A stretch of DNA of 64,000 nt from Manis javanica (Eukaryota; Chordata; Mammalia; Pholidota; Manidae): contig NC_133169.1 of NCBI RefSeq assembly GCF_040802235.1, forward strand, positions 42,043,034-42,107,033. The letters run 5' to 3'. How positions within the stretch are numbered: position 1 is the first letter of the stretch; each line of letters begins with the position of its first letter. Positions 1 through 11,945 of the stretch are shown piece by piece. The translations under genes and the position numbers were made by a program. The notes beneath the pieces were generated by a model, which was not told the origin of the DNA, did no database searches, and was given only the letters and a program-made list of their open reading frames with translations.

Positions 1-766
1 AGCCTCTCCGTGATCCCCCCGACCCTCCTGGACACCCACCTCCACCCTCCCGTGTGCTTCCTGGTGAGCCGGCTCTCCCTGATGGGCCTGAGCCGCATCT
101 CCACCATCGTCCCTGAGGTGGCTTCCAGTTATCTCTCTGGAAACATGTCCATCTCCTCAGTAGGCTGTGGGGTTCAGAGCTCCTTGTTCTTGCCTTTAGC
201 AGCTGCAGAAGGATTACTACTGGCATCTATGGCCTATGATCGTTATGTAGCCATTTGCTTTCCTCTCCACTATCCCATCCTTATGAGCAACAGAGTGTGT
301 GTGCTGCTGATAACAGGAACTTGAATAATGGGCTCCATCAAGTCCTGTGTCCACACCACGCATATCCTCCATATCCCTTACCGCCCATCCAGGGCCACCA
401 ACCATTTCATCTGTGATGTCCCAGCCACGCTGACTCTGGCCTGCACGGACACCTGGGTCTACGAGCACACAGTGTCTCTGAGCACCACTCTCTGGATTGT
501 GTTCCCTCTCATTGGCTTGCACGTTCCCATGGCCGTGCCCTCCTGGCTGCCCACTGCATGCCCTCACCCGAAGGGAGGAGGAAGGCTTATTCCACCTGCA
601 GCACCCACCTCGCCATGGTGACCTCCTACTATGGGCCCTTGCTGACACTTACCTGTGCCCAAGATCCCTCCGAACTCCAACAGAGGGTAAAGTACTGACT
701 GTGATCTGTACCGTCCTGACCCCAACGCTCAACCCCATCATATACAGCCTGAGAAACAAGGAGTGA
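1..766 (+). pseudogene. Olfactory receptor family 2 (OR2L-like) pseudogene, 5' end outside window
   Basis: Seven-transmembrane odorant receptor remnant. The window opens inside TM1 (SLSVIPPTLLDTHLH). TM2, TM3 with [16 protein letters not shown], the extracellular loop-2 pattern HFICDVPA and the TM7 signature LNPIIYSLRNKE (ending near 766) are all readable. OR genes are single-exon GPCRs of about 310-320 residues expressed in olfactory neurons. This copy is dead: TGA at 322-324 sits in TM4 where Trp is expected, the frame shifts near 510 (TM5), and it shifts again near 640-650 before TM7. The text between the shifts still reads as OR (GRRKAYSTCSTHLAMVT). Family 2 is clear; the OR2L assignment comes from recalled similarity. 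Start codon and promoter are not in the window. Confidence 0.93.
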
Positions 767-779
767 TGGGGGCCTGGAG

Positions 780-2640
780 GAGAGTGACTCAGAGATTCTG
801 CTTTTTCAAAATGTAGACAATGGTTCTCTTTAGGACTGCAGTTTCAGAAGCAGATAAATTTAAAAATTAAAGAATATCATTACAAGATCAAGGAATGTAG
901 TATTTAATATGGAGCATTAAATATTTGAGATTTGATAAAACACATATATTTCCAATCACTTTTTAGTTTTCTTCCTGATAACTTTTAATAAAGTACATAT
1001 AATTCCCACTATCACTTGAGCAATGAATAGTTATTAATGTGTAGAAATGAAGTTGAAAGCATCAAATTTGATGTTATCATTCAGAATAACTTTTCAGCTA
1101 TACATAATACATATCCAAAAATGTCTAAACATTGCAAAAGAACCATAAATATTATAACATTGTTTGATATAATTGAAAACAGAACAAATATTTCTATTAT
1201 AATTCACTCTTAACTGGTGCATATTGGTTCCACTATTCCCACTTTTCAGGGAAAATGATTAATATAGAGATTAGATAGAGAGCTCTACATGGATTTAAGA
1301 GTGCTTGGACCACTGTATATAAAATACAATATGTTTATATCATACATGCAAGGGTCCATGGAAATACCTAAATGTATCTTTAGGAAGTGATATATTTATG
1401 GTCTACCTTAGATTTCACAGCTTTGGCTGTGGAGATGCAAAAAAGCCTATACTGGAATGAGAGCCACTTTTTGAAAAGATTAATGCAAGTTACATATAAT
1501 ACTAGTGCAGATTAATCAGTCTGAGAAACACCTCAAGAATCCTTCAAAACACACTCAAATTGTATTTCCCAGGCAGCTACTTTTTACCCTTTATACAAAA
1601 GTATCTGTTATGAACATTTTGTTCTCCACTTACTAGTCTCAATATGCTTCTAAACCCGCTTAGGAGGTAGATTTGAGTTCAGCCTCCCTGGACCAAAATT
1701 TTTAATAGTTATTCTTGCCCATTCACTTGCCTACATAGTTCCCCCATCACTCCCAGCTGAGATTATGGGTGAAGGGTCATCAGGGTCCAAAAGGGAATTC
1801 TGGTTTACTCTTTATTCTGTGAGGACACATGAGAAGGAAGAAAGAATGGGCAGATAAGAATCTCTGTATTATCCAAATCATGACATTGATGGATCTCTGA
1901 TTATTACAAATGTAAATAATCATTTTTCTAAAATAGATCAACTTTTAATGTGGGCTGATATGATATTGGATATTTTTATAATAAAAAAGTTAGTATAGCT
2001 GAAATTTGGACAGGAATTTAGTGTTTTCTTGCAAATCAAGCGATTCAAAGCTTATTTCAGCTTTGGGAAATGTTCTCTTATGGGAATATCTTATGGGAAT
2101 GTTCTCATCACAATATACTTACTGTATGATAATGTAGTAATAGTTTATATTGAAAGAATTGCTTCCATGTTGAATACTTACCTCAGCTAATAAATTAATT
2201 CACAAATATGGATAAAAAAAGACATTTACTGGTTAATTTTTATGACTAAATAATTTCTGAGCATTTACTCTTTCCAACAAAGTTTTCAAACTGAATTAAA
2301 ATGTGACTTAGAATATAATTACCTAATGATCTAAGCTATAATAAATTTACATTTTAACATAAATAACATAAATAAAACCAGTCTAACCAGGAAGTTTCTA
2401 ATCAAGAGAGATGAAGTACATGCAGATAAGTTATAGAACATTTTTTAAACGTTGTGATTCTAAGATGGCTGCCTGTAATTCCTCACACAAATCCCAGCCT
2501 GTTAATATTTTGGATGTTCTCCTGTATTTGTTTCATCATGTGGCTGAAAGGCATTTTGCAGATGTAATTAAGTTTATAAGCCATTTAAGATCTTACATGC
2601 TTATACCTAACCTTAAACACATGAGTCCTCTAAAATAAAA
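780..2640. other. Unique AT-rich DNA, nothing recognised
   Basis: AT-rich sequence 3' of the OR pseudogene. There are no convincing coding stretches, tails, terminal repeats or L1 motifs. A short imperfect duplication of a CTTATGGGAAT-like unit lies near 2075-2102. The 75-codon open frame at 2411-2638 has no recognisable motif and is probably chance. Confidence 0.5.
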
Positions 2641-2699
2641 ACTGTTCTCTGTCTGGTAACAAGAAGAGAAAGATTTGAATCCTGAGTATTCGTCATACT

Positions 2700-3010
2700 A
2701 TTTCTGGCTTTAAGATAGAGGGACCATGTGCACGTACAGGTTCTGGGCAATAAAAACAACTCTCTGAGAGCCAGTGAGAAGCATTGACCTTAGTCCTAGA
2801 CCTGTGAAGACCAGAATTCTGCAAATAACCTGAATGAGCTTGGCGATGGGTTCTTTCCCACAGGCCTCCAGGTAAGTACCGGCCACCTGATGTCATGCCT
2901 TTGGATTGTGAGAACCTGCACACAGAATCCCACCAACCTGACCTGGATTTTGATCTACATGACTGTAAGATAATAAATAAGCATTAAATTAAGACACTGA
3001 ATTTACAGTG
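2700..3010 (+). repeat. Possible MLT1/MaLR-type LTR fragment
   Basis: The segment is richer in GC than its flanks and ends in a run resembling the 3' part of ancient mammalian MaLR LTRs: ACTGTAAGATAATAAATA, an AATAAA-type signal near 2970, then AT-rich sequence. No matching second LTR or internal region is visible. The family assignment is recalled and weak. Confidence 0.3.
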
Positions 3011-4190
3011 ATTTTTCACACAAGAATAAAAAACTCATATAGGCCACTAGAGTAGTTCACTTAAAAATTATAGAGGGTGGGAGTTAATGCAGTTAAGAAT
3101 ATTTAAAATCCCTGGGATGGCTTCTTTGCAAAGTTGGCATTTGTGATACTGCATTTATATAAATATGTATATTCTGACAAAGAATGGTTGTAAAGTCATT
3201 TTGAAAGAATGAAATGTAGGCACTAAGGCACACACTGAGTAACACTGAACATATATTTATTGAAAAGTATATGTAGCTGATTGTGGGGTATACAGTGCTT
3301 CCCTATAAAAACAGAAATAAATACTGTGTAGGGATTTCAATTTCACTGCCTCATTTCAAACTGAAGAATAGAAATTATATCCTCCAGGGAAAATAAAAAA
3401 TATGTCACTGGACATATCTTGACATTATATAAGCTTTTTTAGGGAAATAATATTAATCATAACCAAACCAGTATTTGGAGTTCCTGTAATACTTTAAAAA
3501 ATAAATTATTTATGATGAATCACTTCTGGAATTATTAAGGATGGACAGTCAAAAGAGAGTAAAAGATATTCTTGTTTATATGCCATAATTTTTATGTCAT
3601 CCTGACTTGGCAAATTAATATGGGCAACACAGATATTTAAAAATTTTTTTATTTCCTAATACAGAGACTACGTTTAGATTGATCTACTTTCTCTTTGTTT
3701 CTTTATTTGACTTTGCTAGGTTTAAGAAACGACCCCAAAATTAATATTTTTTATGTTATTCAGGCCTGTTCCACAAATTTAAGCATATGGGAAATAGAAC
3801 CATCAGAAAAAAATTATAATATTTGATTTTAATATTACAACTAATAATTACTCCTTTTCTAAATGATAATCTTAACCATTTATTCTTCAAGCAAGCTTAT
3901 ATAATAATTTTATTTAACATCATAAGGAATTCTTATTCATTATTTATCCTCATCAACACTTGCTAACTTCTTTTTTTATTTTCTAATTTTCTATTCATGA
4001 TCGACTATTCAGATCTTTTCATGTCCAGTACCACCATTTCCAGTGTCCTGTACCTGCTAAAGAAGAAACTAACCAGTTCAATTTATTTATATAGTCTGAG
4101 TGTTGATGGAACAAATTCCATAGCTTTCTTGTTCAGTGTCATTTTGTCAATGACAAAATGGGATCCTTAAAATATTCACTCATTCAGAGA
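3011..4190. other. Unique AT-rich DNA with one short perfect palindrome
   Basis: No gene or repeat recognised. At 4140-4160 the sequence CATTTTGTCA-A-TGACAAAATG forms a perfect palindrome with 10-bp arms and a 1-bp centre. It could be chance or a protein-binding dyad. Nothing around it supports a function. Confidence 0.45.
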
Positions 4191-4199
4191 TTCTCAAGA

Positions 4200-5460
4200 A
4201 TGATTTCTGAGTGTTCAGGGGCCAGTACTCAGAGGTAAGATTTATTATGGTGGTAAAGTTGGGATACCCTGTAGGGCCATAAACACAAAGACACAATCCG
4301 GAGGAACCCGCGTGCAGACTCCTCACGTGCTCTCTCTATCCGCGAGGTGTCACATAGAGTGAACTTCCCCAGGCAATTATATTTTGAAACAAACAGGGGT
4401 GTGATGTTTCTGCCCAGGGAATCCCATAGAGACTCAGAACCCAAGGTTCCTACTGGGGAATGGCCATCTAGGCACCCTCTGCCGGGAACATAAAATTTTA
4501 GCCTCCCAGAAGGTAAAACGTTGTTCAGCATAAACCATGATTGTGCTAATGGTTCAAACCTGGCAAAGCATTGTCATTAGTTAACTGTTCACTGAGAATA
4601 CACTGAAAGCCCAGTTCCTGGATGCCAGCCTCTGGATTGCCATGCAGGGGGGCCTTTCTAGGAGCAGCTACCTCAGACCTGCCCTGGGAACTCAGTCCCG
4701 CACAGTCTCCAACAGCTGTCCTTGAGGCCAAATCTGTCTAAAATTCTTCTCCATACCATTAGTTCCATGCTATTAAAAACTCCAGAACACTTATGCTAAG
4801 GCCATCAGTGTCCCCAAGACACTGCCCACCTATATGCCGTCTGGATTCCTATTTTTCTTGATGATTTGCTGTCCAGCTGCCAGGAGTGCTTTAGGCAGCT
4901 GTCATTCAGCTGCCCCCTTTTGGGGCTCCAGCTGTGGAAAGCTGCCTTTCCCAGAGAGACCCACCAGTGCCTGATCAGGACCTATAAAGACCCATCATGT
5001 CAGCCAACGCATGCCAATTCTAAAGGGCCATTGCAACTCCAGGCTTCCCTACAGACTAGCCAGGGCTGAGGATCTGGTGTCAGGTCATTTAATGCAGAAG
5101 TCAGTGAGGCCCCCATCACTGGGTGTATTCAGAGGGCTGAGTCTATGCTACCACATACAGGTCCAACATTCAAACTGTCTGAGAGTGGAGAATAGAGGTG
5201 ATGCATGGAAGGAATTGCATGAGCAACATGTTAGGCTTTTGTGAAATGTGAGGAAAACAGTAACTGTAGATGAAATAGGATGGCTATTGCTAGGTTATGG
5301 ATGATCTACAAAGATAACTAAAGGATAGAAATTATTGTCATTTGAAGACTAAACTTGAAAGACAGAAGCTCCTTTGGAATGGCTCATCAGAAGGGGCAGT
5401 CAGAGAAACCTGACCCCGGGAAAAGGGTCTAACAGGAGCAGTGAGCAGTGGAGCTGTGAG
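4200..5460. mobile_element. Probable ERV LTR/leader sequence 5' of the ERV-L remnant
   Basis: Moderately GC-rich, non-coding sequence unlike the AT-rich flanks, lying immediately 5' of a plus-strand ERV-L-like internal region. TGGTGTCAGG at 5075-5084 matches the start of a tRNA-Leu type primer-binding site, which ERV-L elements use, so an LTR boundary just upstream is plausible. On the minus strand TAATAAATCTTACC near 4230-4245 looks like a polyadenylation signal, so part of the block (4200-4740) may be a separate reverse-oriented LTR. Without a second copy the exact limits cannot be fixed. Confidence 0.35.
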
Positions 5461-7075
5461 GAAGAGACCCTACAGGACGTGTGCTTCTTCACCATAAAGC
5501 CCTTTCTGCCTCCTGGCCATTAGGCCAATATAATGGATTAAGTTACAGTGTAACTCAGGCAGGGAGGGGCTGGATGTGACAACACAGTAAAGATACTGTA
5601 CCACAAAGAACTCAACTGCTTTGAGCAGCAGGAGCTGGTAGAGCAGCCGAGAGGTTTGATCCTGAGGGTGCTGATCAGGCATGACAAGCTGTGAACTGTT
5701 AGGGGGAGCTTGCCATGTTGGAAAAACTCCCCTGCAACCCTGGCTTGCAACCAGAAACCACCCAGCAGGTGGCCCACACCTGCTCCGTGGATGTCTCCTG
5801 CAAGCACGACAACTGGGTCTACAAAACCAAAATTCCATGAAATGGTGTGGGTAAAATTGTAATATTTCCAGAATCTCTCACCTGGCCTTAGTGCATTTCC
5901 ATATCAAGAGGTGTTTGCAGGGATGGAGAGAATTAGTCTATTTGAATATCAATAGGGAGTTACAAGGAGGAGAGGGGCAAATCTGGACTGGACAGGTAGG
6001 GTGGGGCCCCTTTCTGCAGCCGGATCACAAAAGACAATGGTGACCAGACATGGATGACTGCTCATAAGAAATTACAGGTTTCTCCAACTTTAGTTCCCTC
6101 TTTGACTATTTTCAGTTTCAAAGATAACTTTCCCCAGGCTGGGAAAATATTTCCCTCTGGAGTTACATCTGGGACAGCAGGTGAATCTCTGCACCAGATA
6201 TCTGTCTTTATGGGTGCAACAGGTGCCCCCGTGGATGGTTGGGAGGCCACAGTGGCCGCTGCAGTGGGGGTGGTGACTCTCCCTTACCTCTGCAGTGGTG
6301 GAGGGTGCAGCTTCCCCTGGGAACCCCTTATCCATTGGGCTTCCGCTTGGGAGCCCCTAGTGGGAAATTGGTCCAGGGTAAAACACCTCCCCAGAATTGG
6401 GGAAGGGTGGAGACACTGGAAGTGGTGGCATTAGCCATCTGTGAGATAGAAGACTGCTCAGAGGCCCTGAGTGGCTGTGTCACAGCCAGGATTGTGGGAT
6501 GTTCATTTCTTGAGATAGTGGAAAGGGTTATTGAGGAGAGAGAGACAAGTCAGCATCACTTGCAGGAGCTGGGCGACGACCTATGGGATGCCCCTCAGAA
6601 AGAGAGAATTATTGAAAAGATGGGTCATACTCATGGAAGGTCCATTACCAGTGAGGGAAGAGACACCAGGAGAATCTGCTCACAGGAGGCCGTGGGGAGG
6701 GGGAGGAAAGAGTGGTGCCTTCCCCCCAAGATGGTAGGGGAGATACTGGGGGAGGATGAGAGAATAAGGCTGAGGGCCAAGCTGTTTCCAAAATCACCAC
6801 CCAAGTCACCTGCTGTAATTAAGAAAATAAAAATGCAACAAAAGTGGGCTCCTCAAGGGGAGAAGCTGCCACCTCCCCAGGTTGTGGAGCACTCCATGTT
6901 CCTCACCTATACCCAGGATGAGCAGGTGGACATGAGCATCCGGTTTTGGCAGAAGCCATGGGAATATCTGTCTACATGACTTTGCATCTCTGGGATATGT
7001 GGGTGGAATATATTATGTCAGGTTCTAAAATGGATAGACTGGCCTCCCTGGGCAGCATGGCTTGTGATCACCCAG
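5461..7075 (+). pseudogene. ERV-L-like gag remnant
   Basis: Retroviral capsid-polyprotein remnant of a class III (ERV-L-like) element. The longest frame runs 6239-6979 and contains a charged, helix-prone stretch followed by QDEQVDMSIRFWQKP. After a +1 shift this continues as MSGSKMDRLASLGSM (about 7012-7056), which matches the Gag pattern I recall for ERV-L-type elements. The frame is broken by TGA at 6977 and by the shift. Upstream (5461-6238) several frames are partly open without clear motifs. The region ends abruptly where RNase H begins, so the Gag 3' end, protease and reverse transcriptase are missing. Family assignment is by recognised motif order, not by search. Confidence 0.6.
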
Positions 7076-8450
7076 GAGCCTTATGTGTAGTTGTCTGCAC
7101 TGAGAGATGGGCCATCTATAGGGCTTGACCCTGTGGCTACCGACATTATACCATGCCAACTGGATGGTTGGGCACCGGCCCTTTGCGGGCAAGAATTGTG
7201 GCAAGACCTATGGGCTTTGGTCAGACTATGACAGTTCTGTAAATCATGTGATTGGCCATTTGCCTTTGGCATCCCCAGAGAATGAAGAAGCAGACACATT
7301 AGCCCATGTGTGCTGGCTAGAAAGAAAGCCTGACTCTGATGTGGCCCAGTGGTTACACCAGCATTTGTTGCATGTGGAGCAAAATACAATGTGGGCTGTA
7401 GCCCTTCTGTGGGGCTTGCCACTGCCCTTTGAGAAGTCATCCAAACCAAGGAGTACCTTGTGTGCTCTAAGAGAGATTTACATTGAGTCCCACAGCAACA
7501 TGGGACAATAGTAAGGGGGCAGATAGCCCTTCTCAGGTGGCAGAAATACTATACTGGGCCTTTGGTATGTCATGACTTCTGTGGGCACAGCTACTGGCCT
7601 ATTGGTTGCTTTTCCTGCATGCACATTGTGCAGATCAGAAAACCCCCAAGAGGGGCCTAGAGTGTCTCTGTGCAGCCTAAGGCCAGCTGCAGGTGACTGA
7701 GAGCAATCAAGGCACCCACTTCACTGGACATAGGTTACAAGAACGAGTGTAGCAGTTAGGAATAAAGTGGAAGTTTCATGTACCATATAGCCCTACTGTG
7801 GCAAGCATGAGAGAGAGGTACAATGGTTTGTTGAAATCTAGCCTGAAGTTGGACACTAATAGTTTACAGGGATGGTCACTTCCCTTAAGGACAGTGCTGT
7901 GGCATTTGAATGAGAAGGCATGTAAAGAAGCCTTGAGCCTTGTGGATATGCTCACACACATTGCTGCCTCTCTTATACAACTGTATGTGCAAACCCAAGA
8001 GGAGGTACTGAGGTACTGAAGCCAGGATACGGCCAGCAGAGCAACATCCTGCTGCCAGCCCCAACTGCGTTAAACCCTGGAGATTCTATTGAGTGGACAT
8101 GGCTGTGGACATTTCGACACATGGACCAGTGATGGCTGGCCCTCTGGCACCTTGGGGGAAAGGCCTGGAAGCTGGCCTCGTGTATTCCTGGGGTAACACC
8201 AGAGTGGTCCCCAAAGACTATGGTATTGTAGCCAAAACATCTGGGAGGTAAGAACATTTTATGGTGAAGGTTTGTTTTATCTTTATAGCCAGGGCATGTA
8301 CCTCCCTTAGTCCTATATACTGACCCATCTGCAGCTCCCACAGGGAGGGGAGTGAAGGTCTGGTATACTAGCCCAGGACCACATCCCATTTACAACACTG
8401 TCCTGTCACAGGACCACTCTCTTGCACGAATCCTACCTGTTGGATAAGAT
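7076..8450 (+). pseudogene. ERV-L-like pol remnant: RNase H, integrase and downstream region
   Basis: RNase H C-terminal part begins at VVCTERW (about 7087) and continues in frame 0 from 7125 (LTLWLP, HVIGHLPLASPENEEADTLAH). The integrase N-terminal region follows (DVAQWLHQHLLH, about 7339-7374). Part of the integrase core lies in frame 1: ESNQGTHFT near 7699-7725 and YNGLLK near 7819-7836. Two of three integrase acidic positions are lost: the first is not readable and the second is Asn at 7705-7707. The Glu at 7813-7815 persists. Frameshifts near 7125 and 7510 and stops (for example TAG near 7750) show it is inactive. About 8060-8400 continues as degraded 3' pol. A TATAAATAAACATG run at 8464-8477 may mark the end. 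No 3' LTR is recognised. Confidence 0.75.
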
Positions 8451-8494
8451 TTGCCTATGTTGGTATAAATAAACATGTATCTTATCACCCTTTG

Positions 8495-8812
8495 CCACAC
8501 TCAGTACATGGGTGAATCTCAGAAACATAGTCTTTAACTGAAGAGTACAGAAAAAAGGATGCATAGGGTATCACTCACTCTATTAATGTGAACTTGAAAA
8601 CAAGCAAAATGATTCTTGTTTTTTGGAAGTTATGAAAACACCTATTTTAAGGAGAATAGTATTTATGGACTATTAGAAGATATCATTGTGCTTTGAAAGG
8701 GCAGGTATACATTATTTATTGAGTATAAATGTGTTTCTTTATGAAAAGTAATTAAAGTATGCATTTTTGTGCATGGCATATTTCAACAAAAAATCTAGTT
8801 TTTAAAAAAATG
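8495..8812 (+). mobile_element. L1 3' end fragment (old)
   Basis: It begins with the ACATGGGTGAATCTCAGAAACAT motif region typical of ORF2-end/3'-UTR sequence of old L1M copies and ends in an A-rich tail near 8804-8810. It is 5'-truncated and non-coding. Confidence 0.6.
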
Positions 8813-9790
8813 TGTGTGATATAGATAGGGATTTCTAGAAGAAAATATAAAGCACTATATTTGCATACTATACTTTAAAAATACTGTAAGTGCTGAGATA
8901 AATATGTCAATAATTGAAAAAAAAATCTCCAAAGAAGTAAGAAAGAATGGGAATCATAAGGGTAGAAGAGTAATTTATGCAATAAAAGAAAAACACATAC
9001 TAGAGAGGCCTCAAAGGCCAAAAGTTGGCAATTTGAGACAGATCAAATAAATAAAGATAAATGAAAAGTACCAGAATAATAAAATATAGCAAAGCTATTC
9101 AATATTCTCTCATTCATGAGATAATACCTGGATATTATTGCTGTATTTTTTGACCTTTTGATATTTTGCCTAGGATGGAAAAGTTGATGGCATAATTGCA
9201 GAGTAAATATTATAAATTCAGTATCTTTAAACACAGACTAATGTAATATATTCTAAGGGCTGAATAACCAACCATTAAGAGATATCAACTATGTTAAATA
9301 GCCTTATTTTCACTAGCACTGTTGGTACTATTTTGAGACTCATACTTTAAGGAAAAGCAATAAGTATTTATGCTAATATTAATAAGAACCAAAATTTTCA
9401 GAGTAGGGTAAAATATACTAAACATATAGAATGAAATACTTTATGCATAATTATATAATTTTAACTTGAATTAGAAATATGAAGAAAATCTTGATTGATT
9501 TTTCTCTTTCTAGATAATATGTACTTCCTAACTCTCTGTTGCAGAAGCATTGAAGACATGTCAACAGTACCAGTGGGCACCATAGTTCCCCAGTGTAGTA
9601 TTTATATGAAATCCCCAGGTTCACCAATTAAAATTGATAAAGGGGTACACATGAAGACCATAAAACCTCTTTTTTAAAGAGTAAAAATGTATCAGATAGT
9701 AATGAAGGAAGGTCAAAAGGAAACAGCAATCAACTTGAAGGGAATCCAGTGGACAAATATGGGATAATTTAAGCATCAAAAATAAATTAA
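8813..9790. other. AT-rich DNA, nothing firmly recognised
   Basis: Several A-rich runs and weak L1-like text near 9000-9080, but not enough to call an element. A 60-codon open frame at 9495-9677 has no motif. Confidence 0.45.
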
Positions 9791-9794
9791 CTCT

Positions 9795-10397
9795 AGTGGC
9801 TTACCAAGATATGTAAGCAACCAAAGTGTCTATCAATAGATGAAATATAAAAATGATATAGTGTATGTGTGTGTACATATATATATACACACACACACGC
9901 ACACATACACACATATACACACACAGTGGAATATTATTAAGCCATAAAAAATCATTTTCAATAATATGGATGGATCTAGAGGGTATTATGCTAAGTGAAA
10001 TAAGCTAGGTGGAGAAAGACAAATACCATATTATTTCACTTATTTGTGGAATATAAAAACAAAACAAAGCAAAATGAACAAAATAGTAGACTCATAGACA
10101 CTGAGAAATGACTGGAGGTTACTCTTGGGGAGGGGTTTGAGTGGGTGTGTAGGGTATGTGAAGGGGATAAAGAGGCACAAAAATCTCAATCATAATATTA
10201 ATTGGTCATGGGGATGGAAGTTTAGGCATAAGAATATAGTCAATGATTTTGTAACATCTTCCTGTCTTGACAGATAGTAACTACATTAATTGAGTGAACA
10301 TTCAACAATACATATCATTGTCAATCACTGTATTGTATACTTGAAACCAATATAATATTGTATATCAAGTATACTTCAATAAAATTGTTTTTAAAGA
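9795..10397 (+). mobile_element. L1 3' end (3'-UTR type shared by five copies here)
   Basis: Same 3' module as at 14135, 15105, 19190 and 21975: ...CAAAGTGTC, GGAATATTATT, AGTAGACTCATAGACACTGAG, GTATACTTGAAACCAATATA and a terminal CTTCAATAAAA. It is 5'-truncated in the ORF2 C-terminal region. A CA/TA microsatellite (9858-9925) has expanded inside it. Confidence 0.8.
9858..9925. repeat. TG/CA-TA compound microsatellite
   Basis: GTGTGTG, then a short TA run, then interrupted (CA)n, embedded in the L1 3' end. Likely polymorphic. Confidence 0.85.
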
Positions 10398-10399
10398 AG

Positions 10400-11285
10400 C
10401 AAGAGACACTAGAAATAAGAGCATCTCCCTTTTTGATTTGGGCTGTAGCTACCTTATCCTTCCTAATTACTATTGGATATGTTGGACCTGGTAACAAATC
10501 TTTTACATATGTATAGTTCTATTTACATTCTAAAATGTGTTGAGAGAGACCGTGGAATTTTCTGTTATGGAATATATGTTTAATAAAATCAGTAATACAA
10601 GTTAAATGGACTTCCAATGGCCTGGAAGTTCAGATAAATTCTAAAAATCTTTGATTCACTTTTTTCTTCTACAGTGGGGAAGGGATGGCCACTAACAGAC
10701 AGCAAGGCAGAAATCACAGATAACAATGTACTCCAAGCATAGAAGGTTATGGCCTTAATTGGAAGCACAATGTTTAGGGGCTCATTAAATCAGGCTTCTG
10801 GGATTGTGACAGAAAACTTTTAATGACTTTGGGTAAATTGATAACCCATGGAGCCTTGTTACATGGCTTCCAAATTAACAAGACTTAAAACTTTATCTTC
10901 CCCCCTTGGAACCTGTGGTTAATTGGATAATTAATCTGTTGGAGGAACTGAGGTAAATGCTCAAAGGTCAGTAAGGACCCTTTGTTGGCAAACTCAAAGG
11001 AGAAAAAATTGTGTGGTTGCCATGATAACAGGTGGCACAGAAATGGGTCTCCAAGCAGTGAAGTGTCCTTTCCCTGAACTGTACTCCAAACCAGTTAACT
11101 GTAGCCTGTCTATGCTTCATGTACAATAATTACTAGTTATATAATAAATTTTTAACAGTAAAACACTGATTCCTGGTATCTGAATATAAAGGAGTCAAGC
11201 CAAATTAGGTTAATTCGAACTAAAAAATGAAAAATAAATTAGACTAATTTATCATTATTAAAGAAAGTATAAATCTCACTTCAAA
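10400..11285. other. Unrecognised DNA between two L1 fragments
   Basis: A less AT-rich core (10670-11100) with no open frame and no terminal repeats. An old LTR cannot be excluded, but no boundary is visible. Confidence 0.4.
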
Positions 11286-11289
11286 ATAT

Positions 11290-11945
11290 AATCACTGTAT
11301 CACAATTGTAATTAATTTTGTATATGTATAAAGAAAATATTCATGGTCAATTAATATGTGGCAAAGAAGGTAAGAATACACAATGGGAAAAAGACATGTC
11401 TCTTCAATTAATGATGTTGGGAAAATTTAACGTTATATACAATATAATTAAGTTGGATTACTGTCTAACTGTACACAGAAGTAAACTGAAAATGTATTTA
11501 AAACCTAAATTTAAGAGATGAAACTGTAAATCTCAGAGAGGGAACCATGCAAAAATCTCTTAAACATATGCATGATAATTTTCTCTGACATGTTTCCCTC
11601 AGCAACACAAACAAAAGCAAAAGTAATCCAGTGGGTCTGCATTGAACTAAAAGTCTTTTATACAGCAAAGGAAAGCATCAACAAAGCAAAAAAGGTAACC
11701 TACAATACGGGAGAATATATTTATAGATGATATAGCCAATAGGGAGTTACATCTGAAATATACAAAGAACTCATATGATCAACACCACAAAAATAAGTAA
11801 CCCAATTAAAAAGTGGGCAAAAGTCTCAAATAGGCATTTTTTAAAATAAAGACATACAGATGATCAACAGACACATGAAAAAATGCTGTGCATTGCTAAT
11901 CACAGTAAATGCAAATTAACTCACATTGTTATGAGAAGCACACAC
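11290..11945 (+). mobile_element. L1 ORF2 C-terminal fragment (old)
   Basis: The text follows the ORF2 C-terminal region in order: a GACATGTCTCTTCAATTAATG block, an AGTCTTTTATACAGCAAAGGA block, CAAAGAACTCATATGATCAAC, AAAGTGGGCAAAAGTC, then ATGATCAACAGACACATGAA. Many stops. It lacks a clear 3'-UTR, so it is truncated at both ends. Confidence 0.75.

Noticed and set aside
217-648. 143-codon minus-strand frame
   Set aside because: Antisense to the OR2L-like pseudogene.
5470-5838. 122-codon minus-strand frame with Cys/Arg-rich N-terminus
   Set aside because: Opposite strand to the ERV-L remnant and without motifs; a shadow frame.
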